A stretch of DNA of 58,603 nt from Salinicola peritrichatus (GTDB taxonomy: Bacteria > Pseudomonadota > Gammaproteobacteria > Pseudomonadales > Halomonadaceae), in the NCBI RefSeq assembly GCF_003206715.1, contig NZ_PZJU01000053.1:1-58603 (forward strand). The letters run 5' to 3'. How positions within the stretch are numbered: position 1 is the first letter of the stretch; each line of letters opens with the position of its first letter. Below, in pieces: positions 43,277-55,373 of the stretch. The position numbers and the translations under genes were made by a program. The notes beneath the pieces are model-generated. The model was not told where the DNA came from, did no database searches, and saw only the letters and a program-made list of their open reading frames with translations.

Positions 43277-44340
43277 GAGGCCGGCATCCCGTTCGCGGCC
43301 TGAATCCCCATGATGCCCTGCATGCCGACCTCGCCGATCAGTCGGCCCTGATCATCGATCACCGGCAGCACCATGACCCGATACCACACCATGCGCGAGA
43401 GCGCTTCCTTCATGCTCATCTCCGGCGTCGCGGTCCACTCCGGCTTGACCTCGGTGCGCTCGCTGTCGTCATCCAGGCGCGCGCCTTCCAGCGCGATCGG
43501 GCGGCCGGCGTCGTCGAGCTGCCAGCAGTGGTCGAGTCCGGGCAGGGTGGCGTGGTGTTCGAGACTCGGAGCGCGCTGATATTGATGCACCCAGCGCCTC
43601 GAGAGCAGCTTGAGGCCGAGATCCGCCTGGCCGATGAATTCACGCACGAAGTCGTCGGCGGGGGTCACCATCATCTCGATCGGGCGGTCGTACTGCACCA
43701 GCCTGCCGTGGTTGAGCAGCGCGATGCGGGTCGCCAATTGCAGCGCCTCGTCCATATCGTGGGTGACGAAGACGATGGTCTTGCCGGTCTGCTGGTGGAC
43801 GCGCTTCATCTCGGCCTGGAGCACTTCGCGGGTGAGCGGGTCGACCGCGCCGAAAGGCTCGTCCATCAGCAGCACTTCCGGGTCGGCGGCGAGCGCGCGA
43901 GCGACACCGACGCGCTGCGCCTGGCCGCCGGAGAGCCGATGCGGATATTGGTGGCGGAATTCGACAGGATCGAGGTGGAACATCGCCATCAACTCATCGA
44001 CACGGTCGTCGATGCGCGACTTCGGCCACTTCAGCAACTGCGGCACGGTGGCGATGTTCTGCGCTACCGTCCAGTGCGGAAACAGCCCGGTCGACTGGAT
44101 CGCATAACCGATGCGCCGGCGCAGTTGCTCCGCCGGCAGGTCGGTGACATCGTCGCCGTTGAGCACGATGCGACCGCCGGAGAGTGGCACCAGCCGGTTG
44201 ATCATCTTCAGCGTGGTCGACTTGCCGCAGCCGGAAGGGCCGATCAGCACGCCGAATTCGCCGCTCTCCAGCGTCAGCGAGATATCGTCGACCACCCGTT
44301 TGCCGGCGTAGGTCTTGGTCAATCCTTTCAGCTCAATCAT
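43273..44340 (-). CDS. yehX: Osmoprotectant-type ABC transporter ATPase (YehX-like)
   Basis: A 355-residue ATPase. Walker A is [10 protein letters not shown] (about residues 36-45), the signature is [15 protein letters not shown], and Walker B is [14 protein letters not shown]. The C-terminal 115 residues carry a single CBS-like half ([29 protein letters not shown]), rather than the CBS pair of OpuA-type sensors. It lies 9 bases after the YehY-like gene and overlaps the YehW-like gene. Confidence 0.92.
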   Translation of the reverse strand: MIELKGLTKTYAGKRVVDDISLTLESGEFGVLIGPSGCGKSTTLKMINRLVPLSGGRIVLNGDDVTDLPAEQLRRRIGYAIQSTGLFPHWTVAQNIATVPQLLKWPKSRIDDRVDELMAMFHLDPVEFRHQYPHRLSGGQAQRVGVARALAADPEVLLMDEPFGAVDPLTREVLQAEMKRVHQQTGKTIVFVTHDMDEALQLATRIALLNHGRLVQYDRPIEMMVTPADDFVREFIGQADLGLKLLSRRWVHQYQRAPSLEHHATLPGLDHCWQLDDAGRPIALEGARLDDDSERTEVKPEWTATPEMSMKEALSRMVWYRVMVLPVIDDQGRLIGEVGMQGIMGIQAANGMPAS

Positions 44341-44349
44341 CGATCTTCC

Positions 44350-45546
44350 TCAGCGTGCATCTGCCGGCCGGCTCAGCGCGACCAGTAGCCGCAACGCGAA
44401 ATCGGCGACCACGGCGAGCACGATGGTGGGAACCGCGCCCAGCAATACCAGGTCGATGGCGTATTGCCCCAGTCCCTGGAAGATGAACGCGCCGAAGCCG
44501 CCGGCGCCGATCAGCGCGGCGACCACGGTCAGGCCGATCGCCTGCACGGTGACGATACGCAGCCCCGACAGGATCACCGGCAGCGCCAGCGGAATCTCCA
44601 CCCGCCACAGAATCTGGCGGGGCGTCATGCCCATGCCGCGGGCGGCTTCCAGGGTCGCGCCCGGGACGCCGGCCAGCCCCGAATAGGTATTGCGCACGAT
44701 CGGCAGCAGCGAGTAGAGCACCAGCGCAATGATCGCCGGCGCCGCGCCGATGCCGCCGATGCCGAGATCGCCCAGCCAGGGCAGCGCCTTGCCAAGTGCC
44801 GCGAGTGGCGCGATCAGCAGCCCGAACACGGCGATCGAGGGCAGCGTCTGAAACACGTTGAGTACGCTGAACAGCCCGTTGCGCAGGCGTTCGCGCCGCC
44901 TGGCCAGCAGCCCCAGCGGCAGCCCGACCACCAGCGCTGGTACCAGGGCGCCGGCGACCAGCAATAGATGCCGCACGAGCTGGTCGAGGAAGTTGTCACG
45001 CTGGTTGGCGAACTCGCGCATGATCGACAGCGGCGCCAGCAACTCGCCGGCGAAGCAGGCGATGACGATCGCCAGCGCGGCCAGCCCGTAGAGCGCCCGG
45101 CGTGCCAGGCCGAGGCGCAGCCGCTGTAGCGCGTCGATGGCGATCAGCGCGCAGACGAAGAGCAGAATCCAGAACGTCGCCCCCTGGGAAACGCGCGCCG
45201 CCGGCGAGGCGTCGACCAGCGCGCGGTGGGCGTAGTCGCCGAGGGCGTAGAAATCGAGCGCCAGCAGCGGCAGGGTCGCGATCAGCGCGAGCCGGCTCGA
45301 GGCGCGCCCACCCAATGGTTGGGACAACGCGGCCAGCAGCAGGGCGAGGCCGATCAGCGTCAGCCCGCCGAGCTGCCAGGCGGATAGCGCCTGCCACAGC
45401 ATCACTGGCTGGCCGGATACCAGCCGATTGGGCGACAGGTTGGCAAAAGGCAACAGCGCGGCGCCGGCCACTGCCGCGATCAGCAGCGTCAGCAGTACCC
45501 GGTTGCCGACCATCCGTCGGCTACCGTCGTGCATGGCGAGTGCCAT
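44350..45546 (-). CDS. yehY: Osmoprotectant-type ABC transporter permease (YehY-like)
   Basis: A 398-residue permease, longer than its partner because of an N-terminal extension with about five helices before the transport domain, as in E. coli YehY. The EAA loop reads ATLEAARGMGMTPRQILWRVEIP, and the C-terminal phrase is VVAALIGAGGFGAFIFQGLGQ. It lies 6 bases after the binding-protein gene and 9 bases before the ATPase gene. Confidence 0.92.
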   Translation of the reverse strand: MALAMHDGSRRMVGNRVLLTLLIAAVAGAALLPFANLSPNRLVSGQPVMLWQALSAWQLGGLTLIGLALLLAALSQPLGGRASSRLALIATLPLLALDFYALGDYAHRALVDASPAARVSQGATFWILLFVCALIAIDALQRLRLGLARRALYGLAALAIVIACFAGELLAPLSIMREFANQRDNFLDQLVRHLLLVAGALVPALVVGLPLGLLARRRERLRNGLFSVLNVFQTLPSIAVFGLLIAPLAALGKALPWLGDLGIGGIGAAPAIIALVLYSLLPIVRNTYSGLAGVPGATLEAARGMGMTPRQILWRVEIPLALPVILSGLRIVTVQAIGLTVVAALIGAGGFGAFIFQGLGQYAIDLVLLGAVPTIVLAVVADFALRLLVALSRPADAR

Positions 45547-45552
45547 GGGTGG

Positions 45553-46485
45553 TCAGTCCAGCAGGCCCTGCTCGACAAGATAGTCGTGGGCCACCTGATC
45601 CGCCGGCAGCCCGTCGACCTGAATGCGCCCGTTCAGCGTCTGCAGCGTCTCGCGATCCAGCGACTCGAACACCGGCTTCAGCAGTTCCTCGATCTGCGGA
45701 TAGGTTTCGAGCACCGTCGCGCGTACCACCGGCGCCGGGGCGTAGACCATTTGCACGCCCTTGGGATCGTCCATCACCTTGAGTCCGGCGGCGGCGATGG
45801 CGCCGTCGGTGCCGTAGACCATCGCCGCGTTGGTGCCGCTGGTGCCTTCGGCGGCGGCGCGAATGGTCGCGGCGGTGTTGCCGCCGGAAAGCACCAGCAA
45901 CTGATCTTCGTCGAGGGAGAAGTCGTAGGCGCGCTGGAAGCTGGGCAGCGCGGCGTCGCTTTCGACGAACTCCGCCGAGGCGGCCAGCTTGACCTCGCCG
46001 CCGTCGCTCACCCAGTGGCCGAAATCCGCCATGCTGGAGAGATCGTTGTCGTCGGCGATGTCCTGGCGCACGGCAATCGCCCAGGTGTTGTTGGCCGGCG
46101 CTGGCGTCAGCCACGCCAGCTGGTTGGCTTCGCGATCGGCATCGCGGATCTTGTCGTAGCCGGCCCGGGCGTCCTTCCACGCCGGATCGTCGGCGGTGTC
46201 GGTGAAGAAGGCGCCGTTGCCGGTGTATTCGGGATAGAGATCGATGTCGCCGGAGAGCAGCGCCTGGCGCACGATATTGGTCGGGCCCAGTTGCAGCCGG
46301 CTTTCCACCGGCAGGTCGGCGTTCTCCAGTACCTCGACGATCATGTTGCCGAGTAGCGAGCCTTCGGTGTCGATCTTGGACGCCACCCGGATGGGCGTCC
46401 GGGAATCCTGGGCGGCGGCCGGGCCGATGCCCAATCCGATGGTGAGAGCGGCGGCGATGAAGCTGGCGGTCAGCGAGTGGCGCAT
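45553..46485 (-). CDS. yehZ: Osmoprotectant-type ABC transporter binding protein (YehZ/OsmF-like)
   Basis: A 310-residue periplasmic protein with signal peptide (cleaved near AAAQD, about residue 25). The mature sequence starts IRVASKIDTEGSLLGNMIVEVL and has LQLGPTNIVRQALLSGDIDLYPEYTG, the OpuAC-like ligand-binding pattern. It is the first gene of the yehZYXW-type operon. The ligand should be a betaine-like quaternary amine, by family. Confidence 0.92.
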   Translation of the reverse strand: MRHSLTASFIAAALTIGLGIGPAAAQDSRTPIRVASKIDTEGSLLGNMIVEVLENADLPVESRLQLGPTNIVRQALLSGDIDLYPEYTGNGAFFTDTADDPAWKDARAGYDKIRDADREANQLAWLTPAPANNTWAIAVRQDIADDNDLSSMADFGHWVSDGGEVKLAASAEFVESDAALPSFQRAYDFSLDEDQLLVLSGGNTAATIRAAAEGTSGTNAAMVYGTDGAIAAAGLKVMDDPKGVQMVYAPAPVVRATVLETYPQIEELLKPVFESLDRETLQTLNGRIQVDGLPADQVAHDYLVEQGLLD

Positions 46486-46644
46486 GATGGCGTTCCTTGG
46501 CGATCGGGTTGTGCTCGTGGCACGCCCTGGTAGGTTGTTTGGCCTGAGTCTAGCGGCCCAGTCTCCGGCAGACCAGCGATGGCGTTTCCGACCTTAGCTG
46601 TTAATCTTGCCAGGACACTACCGTTTATCCATGAGGAGCGAGCA

Positions 46645-46962
46645 ATGAAGATTCCCGGCGCGACGTTGATCTTGAGCGGCCTGCTACTGGCGGGATGCAG
46701 TACGGCTCCCGCACCCGACGAAGCACCACCGCCGCCCGACGTCAAGTCCGTGCCGGAGGACGCCTGTGGCGCGCAGACCGTCGGCAGCCTCGTCGGTGAA
46801 ACCTTGACCGACGCCCGCTACCAGGAGATCGCCGATCGTTCGCGGGCCGAGACTCTGCGTGTCCTCGAGCCCGGCAAGGGCTATACCATGGATTACCGTT
46901 CGACGCGGCTCAACATCAAGGTCGACAAGCAGCGCAAGATCACCGATCTTGCCTGCGGCTGA
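46645..46962 (+). CDS. I78 family peptidase-inhibitor-like lipoprotein
   Basis: A 105-residue lipoprotein with lipobox LLLAGC (Cys about 18), a Pro-rich linker (APAPDEAPPPPDVK) and a C-terminal I78 domain. The signature ETLRVLEPGKGYTMDYRSTRLNI is intact and two cysteines (DACGAQ and the final LACG) may form a disulfide. I78 proteins inhibit serine proteases in the founding member from Aspergillus; bacterial roles are not established. GAGGAGCGAGCA precedes ATG 46645. Its end overlaps the convergent gene by 23 bases. Confidence 0.88.
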   Translation: MKIPGATLILSGLLLAGCSTAPAPDEAPPPPDVKSVPEDACGAQTVGSLVGETLTDARYQEIADRSRAETLRVLEPGKGYTMDYRSTRLNIKVDKQRKITDLACG

Positions 46963-48037
46963 GCGTCTCCGCGTCGGGCCCTGTCCGGCGCGATGCGTCC
47001 TGGCGTTCACGGGCGGTGAGCGCCGGGCTCAGCTCGTTCTTCCAGCGCTGTACCGCCACCTGCTCCTTGAGCAGTTCCAGCATATCGATCAGCACCTGCT
47101 GGGTGACCTTGTCGGTGGCGGGGTCGACCTTGAGCCAGGCGTCGATGCCGCTGCCGACCAGATCGGCCAGCAGCGAATGAAAGCGCGGCGAACGCAGGCC
47201 GTCGACCGCTTCGTGTACCACGCGGCTGGCGACGTCGCTCAGGCTGCGTTCGAGCCCGTCCGCCACTGCATCGCCCAGCGGCATCCGCCGTAGCCGGCGC
47301 AGCTCGGCATTCTCCTCCAGCGTGCGTGCCACCAGCGCGGCCACGTAGCGATGAATCTCGCGGTGGTTTTCGGCGTAGCTGTCGTCGATGGTGCGTTCGA
47401 GGCGGGCTGCGATCTCTTCGACCAGCGCTGCCTTGCGTGGCTGTATCACTTCCCGCGACACCCGCTGGGCCAGATGCTCGCTGTGGCGAACTTCGTTCTG
47501 CAGATCGCTCAGCAGGTTGATGGCGACGCGATCCGATAGCTCCTCCATCAACACGCCGTAGTAAGTGCGATAGAAGCGATAGCTCCGCCAACCGGTGATA
47601 TCGATCACCCCCAGCCGCTGCAGACGGATCATCAGCGAGACCACGCGCAATATGCGCAGCAGGCGGAAACCGGACAGCGGAATGCAGCCGAGCACGTCAT
47701 ACCAGTGCACGAAGGGGTAGAAGAACCAGCGCGCGTAGCGGCGCTGGACGATGGCGATGATCCAGCCCAGCAGCACGTCGAGCAGGAAGATCGCGACGAA
47801 GCACAGGTCGATCTCGGCGAAGTTGGCGCGGATGGTCGTTGCGTAGGCGTCGTGCAGCCCTGGGGCGACAGCCGCGAAAGCGGTATTCAGCGGCGCGATC
47901 AGGTAAAGGCTATCGAACAGCAGCAGCGCCAGGTTGATCGTCACCAGCACGAGAATGGCGAAATCCCAGGCCAGCAGCAGGCGCTCGCTGAGGCGGCCGT
48001 TCAGACGCTTGGGGCGCGAAGTGGCGGTATGGGACAT
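46940..48037 (-). CDS. Voltage-sensor-like membrane protein without pore
   Basis: A 365-residue protein. Four membrane segments occupy about residues 22-46, 75-98, 104-121 and 123-143. The second carries Glu75 and Asp87, the third Asp114, and the fourth has regularly spaced arginines (FRLLRILRVVSLMIRLQR; Arg125, 128, 131, 138, 141), as in S4 voltage sensors. No pore loop or S5/S6 follows; instead there is a long hydrophilic, mostly helical C-terminal domain (150-365) rich in Arg and Glu. It resembles proteins loosely annotated as ion transporters. The channel or sensor role is inference. Confidence 0.7.
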   Translation of the reverse strand: MSHTATSRPKRLNGRLSERLLLAWDFAILVLVTINLALLLFDSLYLIAPLNTAFAAVAPGLHDAYATTIRANFAEIDLCFVAIFLLDVLLGWIIAIVQRRYARWFFYPFVHWYDVLGCIPLSGFRLLRILRVVSLMIRLQRLGVIDITGWRSYRFYRTYYGVLMEELSDRVAINLLSDLQNEVRHSEHLAQRVSREVIQPRKAALVEEIAARLERTIDDSYAENHREIHRYVAALVARTLEENAELRRLRRMPLGDAVADGLERSLSDVASRVVHEAVDGLRSPRFHSLLADLVGSGIDAWLKVDPATDKVTQQVLIDMLELLKEQVAVQRWKNELSPALTARERQDASRRTGPDAETLSRRQDR

Positions 48038-48073
48038 CGAACGTCCTTGTTCGTGATGGGGAACAGGACAGCG

Positions 48074-48601
48074 TCAGCCGTCGAGCGCTCCCGTGGGGTA
48101 AACCTTGTGGTATTCGTCCATGGCGTTGCGCTCCTCTTCGGCGGCCTGCTTGCGCAGCTTCTTGCGCAGTGCGGCCTTTTCGAAGCGTAGCTTCTGCAAC
48201 GGGGTCTTCAATTCCAGCGGAGGCACGCCCACCGGTTTGCCGTCGCTATCGACCGCGACCATGGTCAGGTAGCAGCTGTTGGTATGGCGAATGACCCGCT
48301 CCTGGATCGATTCGGCCAGCACCTTGATGCCGACTTCCATCGACGAGCGGCCGACATGATTGATCATCGCCAGGAAGGTGACCAGTTCCCCGACGTGGAT
48401 CGGCTGCTTGAACAGCACCTGGTCCACCGACAGCGTGACCACGTAGCTGCCGGCGTAGCGGCTGGCACAGGCATAGGCGACTTCGTCGAGCTTCTTGAGA
48501 ATCGCCCCGCCATGGACCTTGCCGCTGAAGTTGGCCATGTCGGGCGTCATCAGAACGGTCATCGACAGTTCATGCTGTCGCGGCAGATCGTCGGGCGTCA
48601 C
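48074..48601 (-). CDS. Acyl-CoA thioesterase (hotdog fold, YciA/BACH type)
   Basis: A 175-residue hotdog thioesterase. The active-site strand NFSGKVHGGAILKKLDEVAYACASRYAG matches the hexameric cytosolic acyl-CoA hydrolase group, with VDQVLFKQPIHVGELV following. The C-terminal 45 residues form a charged helix typical of this subgroup. The start is GTG 48601 with GAGGAAACC upstream. It probably hydrolyses acyl-CoAs; chain length is unknown. The AtoE-type permease downstream in the same direction is also fatty-acid related, but 54 bases and a hairpin-rich gap separate it from the thioesterase. Confidence 0.9.
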   Translation of the reverse strand: MTPDDLPRQHELSMTVLMTPDMANFSGKVHGGAILKKLDEVAYACASRYAGSYVVTLSVDQVLFKQPIHVGELVTFLAMINHVGRSSMEVGIKVLAESIQERVIRHTNSCYLTMVAVDSDGKPVGVPPLELKTPLQKLRFEKAALRKKLRKQAAEEERNAMDEYHKVYPTGALDG

Positions 48602-48706
48602 GGTTTCCTCGCATCTATCCGGCCATGTTGTTGTATCTAGGCCAGATGTATCATGTTTGACCGCAACTGCCCATCCATCGGCGCGATAGCCGATGCCCGC
48701 TCGAGG

Positions 48707-50020
48707 CTAGAAAAGCGTGAGCCCAAGGCCGATCACCACCCCGGTCACCACCAGCTGGATCAGGCAGAAACCCATGATGTCCTTGGCGTTGAGTCCGGCG
48801 ATCGCGAGTACCGGCAGTGCCCAGAACGGTTGCAGCAGGTTGGTCCAGGCATCGCCCCAGGCCACGCCCATCGCCACGCGCGAGACGTCCGCGCCGAGCG
48901 CTTCGGCCGCCGGCAGCATGACCGGCGCCTGAACCGCCCACTGGCCGCCGCCGGAAGGCACGAACAGATTGACCACGCCGGCGCTGATGAACGACCAGAA
49001 CGGCAGGCTGTCGGCATCGGAAATGGCGACGAACACTTCGGACAGCGACTGCGCCAGGCCGGATTGCATCATGATGCCCATGATCCCGGCGTAGAACGGG
49101 AACTGGATGACGATGCCGGCGCCGCCCTTGATCGCTTCGTTGAGGCTCGCGAGCAAACTGCGCGGCGTGCGATGGAACACGATCGCGAGCGACAGAAACA
49201 GGAAATTGACGCTGTTGAGGTTGAGCCCGCCGCCGGCGAAGAGAAAGTAATAGACCAGATAGAGCAGGCCCGGGATACCGACCAGCCACGAGAGCAGGGT
49301 GCTGTTTTCGAGTCGATCCGCCGGGCGGGCGGTCGCGTTGTGCTCGTCAGTGCTCGGTTCGGCCAACTGGCTGGCATCGACGTAGACGCTGTCGCTGTCG
49401 TTCGGCAGCATCCAGCGATTGATCAACGGCATGATCACGAACAGGGCCACGACGATCAGCAGGTTGTAACCGGCGAAGATGGTCTGCGAAGTGGGAATGA
49501 TGCCGATCTGGTCCTCGGTGAAATGGCCGGGCGTGGCGATGGTCAGCGGAATCGAGCCGGCCAGCCCGCCGTGCCAGACGACGAAGCCGGAGTAGGCGCT
49601 GGCGATCAGCAGGCGGTAGTCGACCCGTATGCGGCGGGCCAGGGCCTTGGCGAACAGCGCGCCGATGACCAGGCCGAAGCCCCAGTTGATCCAGCTCGCG
49701 GCGAGCGACACCAGCGTGACCAGAACGACGGCACTGCCCGGCGAGCGCGCAATGCCGGCCAGGCCGTCCAGCACGCGCTTGACCGGTGGCGAACTGGCGA
49801 ACATGAAGCCGGTCACCAGCACCAGCAGCATCTGCATCGAGAACGACAGCAACCCCCAGAAACCGTCGCCCCAGTAACGCATGACCGCCAGCGGCGACTG
49901 CTGCTCGAAGAGCATCGCGGCCAGCGCGGCGATGATCGTCAACAGCAGCACGAAGATGTAGGGATCGGGCAGATAGCGCTCGACCAGCTTCACGGCGGGG
50001 CGTGAAAGTCGCTGTAACAT
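48707..50020 (-). CDS. Short-chain fatty acid permease (AtoE family)
   Basis: A 437-residue integral membrane protein with about 11 helices. Family motifs include RYLPDPYIFVLLLTI near the start, YWGDGFWGLLSFSMQM, the repeated SWINWGFGLVIGALFAKAL, and FVPSGGGQWAVQAPV near the C-terminus. AtoE proteins import acetoacetate and short-chain fatty acids. No ato degradation genes adjoin it, so the physiological substrate is open. Confidence 0.92.
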   Translation of the reverse strand: MLQRLSRPAVKLVERYLPDPYIFVLLLTIIAALAAMLFEQQSPLAVMRYWGDGFWGLLSFSMQMLLVLVTGFMFASSPPVKRVLDGLAGIARSPGSAVVLVTLVSLAASWINWGFGLVIGALFAKALARRIRVDYRLLIASAYSGFVVWHGGLAGSIPLTIATPGHFTEDQIGIIPTSQTIFAGYNLLIVVALFVIMPLINRWMLPNDSDSVYVDASQLAEPSTDEHNATARPADRLENSTLLSWLVGIPGLLYLVYYFLFAGGGLNLNSVNFLFLSLAIVFHRTPRSLLASLNEAIKGGAGIVIQFPFYAGIMGIMMQSGLAQSLSEVFVAISDADSLPFWSFISAGVVNLFVPSGGGQWAVQAPVMLPAAEALGADVSRVAMGVAWGDAWTNLLQPFWALPVLAIAGLNAKDIMGFCLIQLVVTGVVIGLGLTLF

Positions 50021-50082
50021 GATGTGATCTCTCGTGGGAAAACGTTAGCGCGAGCCTAACGCATCCACGGAGTGCCCATCAG

Positions 50083-51474
50083 TCAACCTTGGTCGAGGTA
50101 GCGTCTTGATTCTCGCGGTATTTCAGCGCGCGACGCGGGGGACCAGCGGGTTTTGCGATAGTGCAGGTAGCAGGCGCCGAGCGACGCCGAGCGCACCAGG
50201 GTGAAGCACAAGAAGGCGAACCACAGCCCGTGATTGCCGAAATCCCGGGTCAGCCACCACACCGGCAGGTAGCAGGCGATGGCCAGCCATACGGTGTCGC
50301 GCATGGCGCGGCTCTCGGTGGCGCCGATGAACACCCCGTCGAGCAGATAGCTCCACACCGCGATCGCCGGCATGGCAATCATCCACGGCAGATACTCGGC
50401 GGCGGTGGCGCGTACCTCGGGAAGATCGGTGAGCAGGGCGATCAAATGCCCGCCGCCGACGGCGAAGACCAGCATCGCCACCCCGGCCACCATCAGCGAG
50501 AGCTTGCCCGCGGCGCGCACGGCGTCGCCGAAGTCGTCCCAGGCGCGCCTGCCCACCGAACGTCCGGTCAGCGCCTCGGCGGCATTGGCGAAGCCGTCGA
50601 GGGCGAATGAGGTGAGCATGATGAATTGCAGCAGCACGGCATTGGCGGCCAGCGTGGTATCGCCGAAGTCGGCGCCCTGGGCGGTGAAGAACGCCTGGGC
50701 GAACAGCAGCCCCAGCGTGCGCACGAACAGGTGCCGGTTGACCCGGAGCAGCGCCGAGTAGTGCGACCATGCCCGCAGCGCGCGGCGCGAAAGCTCGCCG
50801 CCGAGTCCGCGACAATGCACCGCGACGCGCCATAGCCCGAAGGCCAGCGCGCTATAGTCGGCAATCAACGAAGCCCAGGCGACGCCGTCGCTGGCCAGGC
50901 CGAAACCGACCACGAACAGCAGGTCGAGGGCGATATTGACGCCGTTGGTCAACAGCAGGATCGCCAGCGTGATGCGGGTCTTCTGCTGACCGATGAACCA
51001 GCCGAGGATGGCGTAGTTGGCCAGCACCGCCGGGGCCGAAAAGATCCGGATGTGGGCATAGCTGGCGGCCAGCGACATGGCCGCTGCACTGCCATCGAGC
51101 AGCCACAGGCCAAAACCGATCAGCGGTTTCGACAATAGAATCAGAACGATCCCGATCGCGCAGGCCATTACCAGCGACTGCGCCAGCAGCAGGCGTACCT
51201 CGCTGTCGTCTTCGCGGCCCACCGCCTGGGAGGTCAGTCCGGTGGTGCCCATGCGCAGAAAGCCGAAACCCCAATAGAGAAAGCTGAACAGGGTGGCGCC
51301 GAGCGTCACCGCGGCGAGATAGCGCGAATCCGGCAGATGGCCGACCACGGCGGTATCCACCAGGCCGAGCAGCGGCACGGTGACATTGGACAGGATGATC
51401 GGCCAGGCCAGCTTCCAGATATGGCGGGTGGTATAGCGGCGGCTGGGTTGGTGATCGGAAGCGGTGCGGCCCAC
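50083..51474 (-). CDS. MATE family exporter (DinF-like)
   Basis: A 463-residue protein with 12 predicted helices in two related halves. The first helix reads WKLAWPIILSNVTVPLLGLVDTAVVGHL, the hallmark of DinF/NorM-type MATE proteins. The second half begins around residue 240 (VNRHLFVRTLGLLFAQ). The start is GTG 51474 with AAGGAAC upstream. It would export organic cations or oxidised compounds by Na+ or H+ antiport; the substrate is unknown. No lexA is adjacent, unlike E. coli dinF. Confidence 0.92.
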   Translation of the reverse strand: MGRTASDHQPSRRYTTRHIWKLAWPIILSNVTVPLLGLVDTAVVGHLPDSRYLAAVTLGATLFSFLYWGFGFLRMGTTGLTSQAVGREDDSEVRLLLAQSLVMACAIGIVLILLSKPLIGFGLWLLDGSAAAMSLAASYAHIRIFSAPAVLANYAILGWFIGQQKTRITLAILLLTNGVNIALDLLFVVGFGLASDGVAWASLIADYSALAFGLWRVAVHCRGLGGELSRRALRAWSHYSALLRVNRHLFVRTLGLLFAQAFFTAQGADFGDTTLAANAVLLQFIMLTSFALDGFANAAEALTGRSVGRRAWDDFGDAVRAAGKLSLMVAGVAMLVFAVGGGHLIALLTDLPEVRATAAEYLPWMIAMPAIAVWSYLLDGVFIGATESRAMRDTVWLAIACYLPVWWLTRDFGNHGLWFAFLCFTLVRSASLGACYLHYRKTRWSPASRAEIPRESRRYLDQG

Positions 51475-51584
51475 GGTGTTCCTTGCGGCTCAGACAGAGC
51501 TTGGTTTACGGCTAGACAGAATACGCCGAAGCGCCGTGTCCCGCGACGTCGCGTTGCACTCGGCGCTATGCGACCACGAACGTT

Positions 51585-51608
51585 ATCGCCGCCCGGATGG
51601 GCGGCGAT
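51585..51608 (-). terminator. Terminator after coaD-ferredoxin
   Basis: ATCGCCGCCC-GGAT-GGGCGGCGAT, a perfect 10-bp stem 37 bases beyond the ferredoxin stop codon. The T run is weak. Confidence 0.65.
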
Positions 51609-51645
51609 GGTCAGGGAGCCGTTCTGCAGGGATCCGGCGTCGACT

Positions 51646-54339
<2,694 letters not shown>

Positions 54340-54683
54340 GCCACGTCCCTCATGAACGTTGGAGCAACAGGTCTTCGAGACATGGGGATGACGCAGCTAC
54401 GAAAAAAGGCGTCTCCCGCCGATGGCGCGGATGCCGGGGCGTGTTCGACAAGCAATGCCGAATAACGTGCTCCGACGAAAACCGTGTCTGACAAAACAAC
54501 GAATCGCGCATGCCATCGAAGGCCGTATTGCCTAGATTGGCTGAATGTGGGCACGGATGATACACCCGCGTGCGGGCGCCGTCATGCCGACGCCAGCATA
54601 GGTGAAGATTGAAGCGGCGGCGGGATCGATGTTGCCGAGGCTGCTAGAATGGGCAGTCTTCTCGAATCGTAAGCGTCATCGCC

Positions 54684-55373
54684 ATGCAAGCCTTCTCGCG
54701 CGCCATCACCACCAATCAGAACGGTCCCCACAAGGATCTCGCCCGGCGCGTCGAACGCGCCCGCGAGAGCGAGTGGCAGCGGCCACCGGCCGGGCATACG
54801 CGCGAGGCTTTCGAGCACGCCGCGGATTGGCTGGCGGCAAGCGGGCGGGCGCTGATTCTCGATGCCGGCTGCGGCGTCGGGCTTTCGACCCGGCGCCTGG
54901 CCGCGCGCCATCCCGAACATGCGGTGATCGGGGTCGATCGCAGCGAGCTGCGGCTCGCGCGCGATCACGGCCCGCTGCCCGACAATGCGCTGCTGGTGCG
55001 TGCGGACTTGGTCGACTTCTGGCGGTTGGCGAAGGCGGCCGGCTGGCGGCCGGAGCGCCACTATCTGCTCTACCCCAATCCCTATCCCAAGGGCGCGCAG
55101 TTGAAAAAACGCTGGCATGGACACCCTGTCTTTCCCGTGCTGATTGCGCTCGGCGGCCGCTTGGAGTTGCGTTCCAACTGGGCGATCTACGTGTCGGAAT
55201 TCGCACTCGCGGTGAAAATGCTGTGCGGCCTGGAAGGCCATGTGACGGCATTCGCACCGACCTCTGATTTCCTGACGCCGTTCGAGCAGAAGTACGCCGA
55301 AAGCGGCCAAACGCTATGGCGCTATCGCGTCGATCTCGACTGTGCTTCCCCGCAGCAGGAGCCCGCTTCATGA
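54684..55373 (+). CDS. TrmB-like SAM-dependent methyltransferase (divergent)
   Basis: A 229-residue Rossmann methyltransferase. Motif I is LDAGCGVGLSTRRLAARHP and motif II VIGVDRSELRL. The segment LLYPNPYPKGAQLKKRWHGHP matches the tRNA m7G46 methyltransferase signature (FPDPWPKxRHxKRR), but with substitutions (YPNPYPKG). C-terminal TSDFLTPFEQKYAESGQTLW also resembles TrmB (T-x-YE). It is therefore a paralogue rather than canonical TrmB. Its stop overlaps the SMR gene start (ATGA), showing translational coupling. The substrate is unknown; a tRNA or small molecule is possible. Confidence 0.75.
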   Translation: MQAFSRAITTNQNGPHKDLARRVERARESEWQRPPAGHTREAFEHAADWLAASGRALILDAGCGVGLSTRRLAARHPEHAVIGVDRSELRLARDHGPLPDNALLVRADLVDFWRLAKAAGWRPERHYLLYPNPYPKGAQLKKRWHGHPVFPVLIALGGRLELRSNWAIYVSEFALAVKMLCGLEGHVTAFAPTSDFLTPFEQKYAESGQTLWRYRVDLDCASPQQEPAS

